A stretch of 64,000 nt of DNA from Ceraceosorus guamensis (Eukaryota > Basidiomycota > Exobasidiomycetes > Ceraceosorales > Ceraceosoraceae): the NCBI RefSeq assembly GCF_003144195.1, contig NW_020290010.1, forward strand, positions 1 to 64,000, in the 5' to 3' direction. How positions within the stretch are numbered: position 1 is the stretch's first letter; each line of letters starts with the position of its first letter. Shown in pieces: positions 21,201-30,842 of this stretch. The position numbers and the translations under genes were made by a program. The notes under the pieces are model-generated. The model ran no database searches. It was given only the letters and a program-made list of their open reading frames with translations, and was not told the DNA's origin.

Positions 21201-24200
21201 GCGCACGGTCAACGCGCTGGTGTCGACATCAAGACTGGGCCCTCGAGACACTGTGGGTGACTCTGACCCTGCGGCGGTAGAAGTAGCAGAGGACGTGGCG
21301 CGCTGTCGCTTGGGAGCGAGCGAAGTCTGCCTCGAGAACGCTGGACGACCGCTAGACGTCGTCATCTTTGGAAATCGCAGGATGATGTAGAAGGAGAGAC
21401 AGCGGATCATGCCTTGCCTTCCACTGGCGCCCGGAGTGGCTTTGGCATGTCCAGGCGTGCCTGGTGCTTTGGCAGGTTCCCGATCAGTAGATCTCGGCTT
21501 GTCAGGAGTGGACATGGTGCGCTTGTTGGACGGCCTCCGGCCAAACGCAGCCATGATGCTTTGCACCAGACTGAACCCGCTGTCCGACTCTTCCGGCTCT
21601 GGCTCTGGCAGCTCGATGACGCACTGCAGAATGTGCACGTGCGCCCAGCCATCGCTCCTCTCGCTGGCGACGGAAGCACCAGAGGGTGGATAGAGTGGCG
21701 TCGTCGGACTCGCCAATCCCGATACCTCTCCGCTCCCACCTCGTGCTAGTCCAGAATTCCAAGAATTGAACATTGCCATCGACGTTGCGCCGGGCGTAGA
21801 AGGCTCTAGCAGCGAAGCAGAGAAATCCGGCCAGGCATGGTAGAGGATGCCGGCGCATCGCAAGCAGTACTTGATGAAGCTCAGGACGCGTTGAGGCTGC
21901 TGAAGAGTAGGGTTCAGCAGTACGATTGGCGGTATAGAGCATTGATCAGGGCCTTCCTCCCCTCGAGGTGTGCGCGCAGGACTGGCAGCGCGAGACCCGA
22001 CGGGTGTCGCCAATCGACTCGAGGGGGCAGGCGTGGTTCGGCCCGGCGAGAGAGTCGCGCGGCGCGACAGGGGTCCAGTGAGAAGAGGCAATTGCATAGA
22101 ATGCGTGGGCTCCATCGGTATAAATGTCGTGCTCTTGAACGCCTTTTGGTTGCGATCCGGCTCGCCCTGTTCGCGTTCGAGATCTGCCGCCAGGGCTGCA
22201 AACCGCTGCATCCGCCTTGCGCCATCCATCTCTAGCAGCGCGCTGACCCGGTCTCTGAGCGGAGCATCCGCGATCGTCGCTACCGCCCGTTGCGCGCGGA
22301 TGGACATGCTGCGCAAGCTCGTGTGATTCGCACCTAGAGGGAAGCGCACCCCGGTGAGGCAACGCAGCATGGTGACGCCGCACGTCCAGGCGTCGACTTC
22401 TGGTCCCCAGTAGGAGACGGCGCCCGGTGGGCTCGCCAGAGCTTTGACGATCTCGGGGCAGTGGAATGCAGGACTGCCGCAGCAAGTGCTCAGCTTCGGC
22501 TCGCTCTTGCTGTAGTGCGTAGCCAATCCAAAGTCTAGCAATTTGAGCTGCAAAGTGTCGGGATGAACGAGAATATTTTCCGGCTTGATGTCGCGATGGC
22601 AAATCTGCAGAGGAAAGTGAATGGCGTGCACAGCGCTGATGAGCTGGTCCAGCACGCGATTGGCGACATCGACGGGCAGCACAGACGGCTGCGGAGCACC
22701 CGTCTTGCCGGAGCCTCCAACCAGCGGTATCAACGCTTCCAGCGTGACGTAGCCGCCGAGATACTCTTCGACGAGATAAAAGTGGCCAGGCGTGCGGACC
22801 GTCTCGATGACGGAGACCAGATTGGGGTGAGGGGGCAGCTCTGCGAGGAGGGTCGGTTCCCTCAACAGCCTAGTCGAGATGAGCTGATGATGCGGAAAGA
22901 GGGCCGTGTGCTTGACTGCGGATCGCTCGCCATTCTTGGAAGCCATGAACACGGTAGAGAATTTTCCTCGTCCCAGGATACGGGGCAGCAGGGTGTAGTC
23001 CGAAATGCCCCTCTCCAGCAGGACATCTGCACTGGGCACATCTACGGGCTGCGAGCGAGGGCAGCGTGATCAGTTGGCGTAAAAGCGCTGGGACATGCTC
23101 TTGCCACACTCACCTCTGATCGAAACCTTTCGCACTCTTCGAGACTAGGCAAGACATCGCTTTCGCGCCAGTCGCTGGCCACCGCAGCTTTGCCATCATC
23201 GCTATCCTCGTCATCTTGAGCACGAGCTCTGCGTCTCTCGTCCGCTTCGCCTCCTCGCAATTTCATGACGTCGCTCCCAGCACCTCGAGTCCTCTCCCAT
23301 GCTGCCTGCTCTGCTGCCTTTGCGGCAGCTCGAGCGCGCTCTTCCGCTTCCGTCAGGGGTCGCGGCGGTGGCGGCTGCTGGGTAGGACCCGTGCGCGCAC
23401 GATTTGTGGGTGTTGTGGGGCTCGATGCTTCGCCCTGAGATCCCCCTCGAGAGTGGGATGCTCTTCGAGCTTCGGCTATTCTCTGTTGGTCCGCAGACAT
23501 TCGCTGTTCGGAGCCGAATGCGGGCGCAGTCATTGGCGCAACAGCTCCAGCCGCTGCCTGAGCCGCATCGCCAATGCTCGCGCTGAAGCGCTTCAGATCT
23601 TGCAGCGTATTGCTCCTCGATGTTCGGGCGCGCGATTGAGCAGCAGCCTCGGGATTGCGCTGCGAAGAGGCCTTCTGGAGCTGCGCAGCGGCAGCGGCAG
23701 CTGCGAGCGAAGTGGCAGCCGGACTGTTGAGGAGTGAAGCGCGAGTACTACGGTCGCCTCTGGGTGCGGGAGAGTGAGCGCGCGACTGAGATGCGGTGAC
23801 TGCGCCTGATGGAAAGTACTCGCCGTCCCCAAGCGATCGTTTCGAGGTGCCGGGTGTGGAAGATGGTGCGGGAGCTCGAGTGGCAGAGGAGGCCTGAGCA
23901 GGAGCGGCGACTGCGAGCGAAGGCTCTGCGGCGGTGGATGTCTGAACGCTCAAAGGAGACTTGTGCGAGAATGTCGGAGCATCCTGCGCTCGTCCAGAGC
24001 CAGCTTGCGCCCTCGAACTCTGACCGGAAGCGATGGTCTCCACTACGGAGGAAGAGGAGAGCGTACGAGGCAGGCCAGGTCGAGGTACTGGAGCTGCCTG
24101 CAAAAGTGGCGCCCTGTATGCGCCGCTGCCGCTGCCAGTACTTTTGCCAAGACTGCGCGGGGAATGGCTCATCAGCTTGCTGTGCTGCCGCACAGCCTGA

Positions 24201-24280
24201 GGTACGGCAAATTCATTGCTGTCCAGCGTGCGGCTGCTTTCTGTCTGCTCGCCAGCAATCGCACTGCTGATGGGAGCCAT
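18251..24280 (-). CDS. Large serine/threonine protein kinase (~1957 aa), subfamily not assigned
   Basis: Three exons: 24280-23114, 23048-18573 and 18481-18251, all in phase 0, giving ~1957 residues. A disordered Ser/Pro/Ala-rich N-terminus (~400 aa) precedes a canonical kinase domain at roughly 407-680: glycine loop GRGKFSTV, lysine in RSAVKHT (Lys ~435), catalytic HRDIKPEN, LLDFGLA and a substrate-recognition segment SPAFHCPEIV. The very long C-terminal part mixes disordered Ser/Arg-rich stretches with helical blocks (such as the region around IIALLAVIVPRIRTKK) and ends with a coiled-coil-like exon. All catalytic residues appear present, so it should be active. Similar large kinases occur in basidiomycetes; I cannot name the orthologue. 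Met 24388 is an alternative start. The final short exon is supported by phase and GTGAGT/CAG splice sites. Confidence 0.85.
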
Positions 24281-24977
24281 GGCCCGGTGCGGCTCGGGCA
24301 GGAATGTGGCAGCGATGACAGATGAGCTGCGGGTGGAAGGAGGTAGGCACTCCAAGCAGCAATGCGACTTGTGTATCACCTTCGCCACGCCACTACGTGC
24401 GAGCTACCGGTATATCGTATCGCAATGGGCGCAATGAAGAGCGAGTCTGATCGCAGCACGCCGTGTGCGAAGCGAGATTGTTCACGGGGTGGGATGCGCG
24501 GTCGTGATGATGGGGAAAGGTGTCGATTGTATGCTGACAGTGACGTGATGATGAGGGCGCACTGGTTGTATGCTACGTCCAAATTGAGCGTGTACAGTAG
24601 TTGTGTGTCGAGAAAATGATGCGGAACGATGACATGCAGCAAGCCGAGGGAACACGCCCAAGGGTCGAAATGAGCGAGCCGAGGGGGAGGGGAAAGCCGG
24701 TGCGGAATGGGGCCCGTGGAAGGAGTCGATTTAAGCCGAGGGGGCGCGACGGCAAGCAGCGAGGTCGCAGGTGGTGTGCGTAGCTCGCTGATGCGGATGA
24801 TGGATGATGGAGGTGATGCAAGAGCGGGCGGCGGGAGAGATGCGATTGCTGTGCGCTTGTGTGAGTCGCGATGAGTCGTGAGTGTTGCGATCATGAATGA
24901 TGCTCGCCAAGCCTGCTTGCTGCTGCTGCTGCTGCTGCTGCTAGCTGTGTTTGTTGCCTTTGGTTCTTCTTCGCGGG

Positions 24978-25222
24978 TGCGGTGCGGTGCGGTGCGGTGC
25001 GGTGCGGCTCTGCGCTCGAGGCGGCATGCATGCACACAGCAGCAATCACAAACCAAAATATGAATTGCACACTCATGACTCGTGACTTCACGCCGCGTAT
25101 ACGCATCAGCACGCAGCAGCAGCATCAGCGATAGCGCCTCCATGCGCTCGCTCATCGCACCGCTGCGCAGGTCCAAAAAAATCTGCGTGGGCGTCTGCGT
25201 GGGCGTCTGCGTGGGCGTGGGG
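24978..25222. repeat. Cluster of GCGGT pentamers and GTGGGCGTCTGC dodecamers
   Basis: Two short G-rich tandem arrays about 180 nt apart: five to six GCGGT units near 24978-25006 and about three GTGGGCGTCTGC units at 25186-25222. The G-rich strand runs in the same direction in both. Confidence 0.75.
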
Positions 25223-25627
25223 GCGGCGGGCGCAGGAAAGGCAGGGCAGGGCAGGGCAGGCGGATTGGGGGGCGCTTGACACGCACCTGCGGGTGTCTGT
25301 CTGTCAAGAGAGACCGACCTACACACACCACACTCACCACTCAAACTGCGACTACACCACCTACGCAAGGCACGATCACGATCGAGCGCAAGCTTGCATC
25401 TCGCAAAAAATTGCAAATCGCTGCCGCCACTCGTGACTCAAGACTGACTGCTGCTTGCTTGCTGCATGCTGATAAGGGTCTGCAGACTTGCTGCAGACTG
25501 CAGCTCAATTGCAGCAAATAAAGCGGAGGAGGATCGAGCAGCTTTATGCGCCGACGATGCTTCTACTCGTGACTGTATACGCGTTCATACTGTACGCAGC
25601 AACACAGCCCCGCTGCCGATCGTTGCG

Positions 25628-25658
<31 letters not shown>

Positions 25659-26276
25659 GCTGGCGTGCTATGATTGCTCATGATGAGCATCAAGCAGGGG
25701 AAAAGAAGGTGGAGCGTCAAGTTTGCACGATTCCGCTTCGTCGCTGTGCGCCTTGCCGCTAGTGTAGTCCACGAGTGGCGTGCCTTATCTCGCAGGCAGT
25801 GCAGTGCAGTGCAGGCATTCGGGGCAGCCGCACATGACGCTCACCCGCCGCGTCCTGACTGCATGCTGCTACGAACAAGCCTCGGCAAAACTCCTCCCTC
25901 GATCGCTCGATCGCGACCTTCCAACGTTCCGTCCCCGTGAAAATAAACCACTTTGACTCCTTGTCGATCGCGTTTCACAAATCTTTCTGCAATCAGTGAT
26001 CGTCGCGCTTGCATGGCTACACAGTCCACGAGCACAAGCAAACAGTTGCCCCATCACGATGCTCCTTAGCCCACGTGAAGCAAAGGACAGGCAGGATGCA
26101 ATGCAGGGGCGTCGATCCGCATTCGCATTCCCTTCAAACCTTGAATCGGCACTCGCATGCCTATTGGCCCACGACCTCCGTCAACGGGCTGGTTGGCTAC
26201 AATGAGTGTGGCACTCAGCCCGACACCTCGCTCAAAAGGCGCCGCCACATCGTCCAGCGCCTTACCTTGGCGAGCA

Positions 26277-26299
26277 AAAAAAAAAAAAAAAAAAAAAAG
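26277..26299. repeat. Poly(A) tract
   Basis: About 22-23 consecutive A on the plus strand, 146 nt beyond the MET2 stop (T-run on the MET2 strand). No target-site duplication or element body could be recognised next to it. Confidence 0.85.
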
Positions 26300-26444
26300 C
26301 CAGAGTGGCGTCGATCAGAAATTCCCAAATTTTTCCGAGAGCGATGCTTGGGACCCGCTCCAAACGATTATATTGGGGGGCTGTACCGAGCGTTGTACAC
26401 GGTCTTCCTTCGTCAATGACGTCCGAGCTCGTCCCTGCCGCTGG

Positions 26445-28419
26445 CTACCAACGCGTCACGTCTTCGACCTCTCCATATACGCTCTCCTTGACCTGCACCT
26501 TATCATCCCCGCCCTCGTACCCAGCATCCCCGTTCCACTTGCTCCACTCCATCTCGCCGACACCTGCGCCCGCATACAAGTTCGGTCCCAAGTCGTCATT
26601 GGACAACACGTTGGCGAGGAATGTACCTACGTGATAGCTGAGCATGTACCTCTCTATCAAGAATGCGTCGTGACCCTCCGGAGACTCGATCGTGACCAGC
26701 TCGCTTCCTTTGATGAGATCATACATCAGCTGCTGCTCTGTTGGCATGAATAGGCCGTCGGACTGGATGGAGACGATGAGCACGCGCGGCGGGGGCGGTC
26801 CGTGAGAGGTCGCACTGCTCGACGACAAGTGACTCAACACCCTCGCCAGAGCTTCGTCGTCTTCATTTCCTTCCACTTCAGATTCCCGCTCCGTTTCGTC
26901 GACAAATGTCCAGTCCTCCCTCCCTCGAGCCACATCATGCGTGTCCATCTTGCGCGTGAGGTGGACGTAGCAGTTGGCATCGAACCGCTTCACGAACTTG
27001 TCGCCCTGGTAGCGCAGGTAAGATTGCGCGCTATATACTTTTGGAGCATTGACTGTGCTCGTCGGAGCGCGGAGAGCGTTACGAGCGGCGGCTGGGTCCA
27101 GCAAGGAAGGTGGCACAGTACCATTGGGACCCTCTGAAACGCTCGCCGCGGCCATCTGAGCACCGATGGACGACAGCGTTGGGACGGGAGAGCTCGAGTT
27201 TCTGTCGACTGCATGCGTGCGAGGACTCGAATTGCCCTCGTTGTGCTGGCCCGCGGCGTCGTGGACGCTCAACGCTGCAATCTCGGCAGCAGCAACCTTG
27301 CCATTGCCCTTCGCAGGACCGCCGGTCCTTCTGCCAAATCTGCTCTCAAAGGAGTCCCTGCTGCGGTAGGTCAAAAGTGCGGCCATCCGTGCTGCTGAGA
27401 GACCAGCGCGAGGCGGCGCAGAGGGCATGTAGTAGCCGTGATTGTATGCGGGGTCGCTGTAGATGCTTTGCCGCTGCGCTTCCGCCCACGATATGCACCA
27501 AGCGCTATGTCGAGCGGCAGTGGCGATGGGCACAATGGCTCGAATGTATGGTCGTTGGGGCTGCGCGGCATTGCGATCAGCTCCTTTTGTAGCCGACGTA
27601 CTCGCCGCAGCACCTTGCGGTACGCTGGCCGATTCTTCCGTCGGAAAGCGGACCGGGAAGCACAGTGGCCATTCGAGCACAGCCATGCCGCCCATCGAGC
27701 CGCCGACGACTGCCGCTATCTGTGTAACACCCAAATGGTCAAGCACCAGCTTGTGGATCCTGTCATGAGTGCACGCGCGCGTCAGCACGGCAAATAGCCA
27801 GCCGTGGTAGCTATGTGGCCGCTCACCTGACGTCGTCCCGCACGCTCGTGGCAGGAAACTCTGGACCCCACCAATGCACCGTCTCCTTTCCATCCGCATC
27901 GGCGTGCACGACTGGCCTGCCTGCTCGTTCTGATCCATCCGCTCCTCTGACCTCCCCACCTCTTCGCGTGCAAGGACTCGCACTGCCATACGGGCTACCT
28001 AGGACGTTCAAGCAGACGACGAGGAAGCGAGTGGGATCGAACACCCGGCTGGGACCCAACAGAGGTCCCCACCTGCGAGCCAGAAAGAGCATTCAGCCGA
28101 AGCACTACTACTGCAGCGCAAGCTTTTCGATCCACACTCACCAATCCTCGATATCTGCGCTTCCTGTGAGCGCATGGCACACGACCATGGCATTGTCCCC
28201 ACTCGCGCTCAGCTTGCCCCACGTCTTGTACGCTACTGGCACATTCTGCAGCTCCACACCGGACTCGAGCGTAAAGCTGGGCAGCAGCAGATACGATTGG
28301 CCGCCAGTGGCAGCGTTGCCCAAAGCTGCAGACTGAGGGGAGGTGGGTCCGGCAATGGGAAGAGCTGCTTGCGAGGTGGAGGCTGGCATCGCCTGCTCCT
28401 GTCCGGGATGGTCGACCAT
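26445..28419 (-). CDS. MET2: Homoserine O-acetyltransferase
   Basis: Three exons: 28419-28142, 28072-27827 and 27759-26445, giving 612 residues. The enzyme acetylates L-homoserine with acetyl-CoA, the committed step from aspartate towards methionine. It is an alpha/beta hydrolase: oxyanion-loop block VVCHALTGSADIEDWW across the first intron, GPLLGPSRVFDP, nucleophile elbow VVGGSMGGMAVLEWPL (Ser ~196), IRAIVPIATAARHSAWCISW, acid in SIQSDGLFMP and histidine in PEGHDAFLIE. Between the core blocks lies an acidic and Ser-rich insertion of ~100 residues (around 26830-27330), common in basidiomycete MET2. Met 28389 is an alternative start. Divergent from the unknown gene at 30843 across a 2.4-kb spacer. 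Confidence 0.94.
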
Positions 28420-28847
28420 GCTTCAGGCGGGTCGGATGAGTGACAGTACCCTACGCCCCGGGTTTCTCAGTGCGCGTGGCGAGGGTAGTAGTTCGAGTGG
28501 CAGTGGCACGTATGGAGATGGGGAGGGGAACGGGCATCGCCGATGCTGTGTTGGCCGAAATAGGCCTGACTCACGATTGTGGCTCTCAAAAGTGCGAACG
28601 GCCCGTCACCGCTCCGATCAGCTTCTTCGCTCTCAGCACGCGATTAAGGCGCCGTGCATATATGCATATAATATAGGTACAGTAATCAGGAATCGTGAGC
28701 ATACTCAAACTCCCATCAAAACTCTTGACTTTCGATTTGAAGACCCATGACTAGCGCCGCGGCACGTGCGGCTCACGTAGTCTTTGATGCATGCGCGTGT
28801 GGCGTGCTCGCCCGAATCACGTGAGTGTTGGTCTGATGCGTGCAAGA

Positions 28848-28990
28848 CATTCGTGGTTCTTGATTCACAATCAAGAATTCTTGATTCTTGATCTTGCTTC
28901 ACATTCAAGATTCTTGATACCTTATCGTCTCCATTCACCATTCGTGATTCAACAATCTTGGATGATTCAAAATTGAAACACGAATTTGAC
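28848..28990. repeat. Cluster of ATTCTTGATT / ATTCGTGATT motifs
   Basis: Many direct and inverted copies of a 10-mer, ATTC[G/T]TGATT, within 140 nt, capable of forming several alternative hairpins. Comparable clusters occur at 41381-41490 and 50935-51065. Confidence 0.75.
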
Positions 28991-30716
28991 TCCAAAGGGT
29001 CTTGTCTGGACACTCGCCTATTCACGTGATTGGTGATCCAAGATCCATTCAATTTCACGCAGCTTCTTCGATTCGAACCACTCATCTCTCGACCTCGACA
29101 GCGTGGGCGAGCGAGTGTGTGATGCAAACCAAAAGGCAAGAAGTACGAATTGCAACATCATTCAATTCACGCAGAAGTAAGCGGGTCAAAGACGTTGCAA
29201 GCGTCAAGTAATACTTGAATGTGAGTTTCATCTCGGACGTCTTTTTCCCCAAAGCGAAGGTTCAAGCAAGCGCGGCGAGCGTCATTGTAATGCATTAACG
29301 GTTGGGCATCAGAGACCGTCGGTTGGCCATTGCGTGATTTTCGCCTCCCTTCTTTGTTCTCGCTTAAGCAAATGCAAAGCGGCTCTTGCACATCAGGTGG
29401 CGACAAAAAGACCTGCACGAAGACATGACATGCTCAAGAGGTCCGGACCCCGCGCTTCCCCCCTCGGGCTGGGTGAGGGTTTCGGACCGACGAAAGGAAG
29501 GACCGACATCGTCGCGCCACGCTTAGTTCCTCGACTTGTCGCGTCAAAACTCGACGCTGCGGTAGGCAAAGCGCATGCGTCCGTGTTCGACCGGAATGCG
29601 GTTCCTTGCATCGGAACCACACTTGCTGTGCTTGTCGCTAGTATAGTGGCGCACGCGGGACTGACGGGAACAAAGCCTTGCGGGGTCAAAAGGCCGGCCT
29701 TTCCCAAGACGGTCGATCTGGGTTCAAACTTTCAACGGTGCGGTACACGACCGGGCTGCTATGCGCGCTCTTTCTCTGTCCATCGTCCCAGTACTTTCGC
29801 TTCACGGATAATCGTGATGAGTGCAAACGCTCGGCATCTAGACATCCATATCGGAAAGGGTGATGGACGCAACCGTTGGCTGGCACCTTGTGCAGCGTGG
29901 CTTTTCTCAGCACGAACCCCAAGGCGTAGGTAGAGGCGCGCGGAAAGAGGGATGGTCCAGCGCTCGTCAGGTCGTCACTCTCCCCTGTGAAGCGTCGAAT
30001 TTGAGGCCACAAACATCTCAGCTGCTGCTGCCACGAGCGAGCGACCCAGCGACCCAGCGACCCAGCGATCCAGCGAGCAAGAGAATTGTCCCCTCTTGAG
30101 CCTAGTGCACCAGCAAAGCCGTACAAAGCCAGCCAGCCAGACAGCCGCTTCGAGGCGGTGAGTGCGATGCGCAGCAGCAAGCAAGCAAGCTCTACGCGCC
30201 TAGCGGCTTTTCTTGCATTCCCGCGCGTGCAGCGTGGCGTGGCGGTGGGGCAAGCCGGGGTGGTCGCGCCTCATTGTCAAGGTTCAAGCTCAGCCTTGGA
30301 GGTGGGGGATCCGATCCCGCGGCGAGCATCTTGCATCCGCCGCACAAAGATGCGCTCGCTGCTCGCTAGCTTCAGTCCTTTACATCTCTTTCCATTGCTC
30401 AAGATCAAGTACAGGCTTTGTGACCACGGTTCGAGACGTCTTTTGAAACGCTCACCCCTTCTGGTCGTTATTTCTGGGGCAACTGACTTGCCCCCGTTCA
30501 CTACGGGCTCCGTGAACTTGCCCGCCACACGGGATGCCATTGCGGGAAGCGGAGCGCGACACCGAATTTGCAGACGAAACGTCGAGCAAGATGCGCGGGT
30601 ACGGACGAGCTGTTGGAGAAAGAAGAAAAGCGTTCAGCCTCGCTCTTTGCACGATGCCCTTGGCATGTGATGTGTGCTGGGGCACCCCTCGGGCGCGTCG
30701 ATGCCACTCGCAAAGG

Positions 30717-30722
30717 TATAAA
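30717..30722 (+). promoter_or_regulatory. Putative TATA box of the gene at 30843
   Basis: TATAAA lies 121 nt upstream of the start codon, in the expected orientation and at a plausible distance for a short 5' leader. Most other genes in the window show no such clear element. Confidence 0.45.
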
Positions 30723-30842
30723 GGAGCTCCTTTTGAGCACTAGAAACATGCTCGGCCACCCATCATTCCATTGTCCGCCTCCATCCTCAGATCATCCATC
30801 TCCTCACGCCCGCTCAAGCATACCCAAGCACTCGCATTCAAG

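Larger units (their letters stand above)
24281..26444. other. Gene-poor spacer rich in simple repeats
   Basis: 2.2 kb between the kinase start and the MET2 stop. It contains CTG runs (about 24916-24943), GCGGT pentamers (24978-25006), a GTGGGCGTCTGC dodecamer array (25186-25222), CTTG tetramers (about 25629-25660) and a 23-base A tract (26277-26299). A 346-codon stop-free minus-strand frame (25416-24376) is composed largely of these repeats and is not convincing as a gene. Confidence 0.6.
28420..30842. other. Long divergent spacer with ATTC[G/T]TGATT cluster
   Basis: 2.4 kb without a supportable gene. The segment 28830-28990 is unusually AT-rich for this window and packed with ATTCTTGATT, its complement AATCAAGAAT and ATTCGTGATT. 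Short GCGACCCA repeats lie at about 30042-30076. The segment 29330-30700 has moderately long overlapping frames on both strands, none with conserved motifs or a consistent splice pattern. Confidence 0.55.

Noticed and set aside
24376-25416. 346-codon stop-free minus-strand frame upstream of the kinase
   Set aside because: It runs through several tandem repeats (CTG, GCGGT, dodecamer), has repeat-like composition and no conserved block. It is better explained as low-complexity spacer.
30240-30330. Possible second tRNA suggested by GGTTCAA and a GGGATCCGATCCC stem
   Set aside because: No acceptor stem, D arm or anticodon arm could be formed around either B-box-like sequence.
29334-30670. Overlapping plus-strand frames in the MET2/unknown-gene spacer
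   Set aside because: There is no conserved motif and no coherent splice pattern, and equally long frames exist on the other strand.
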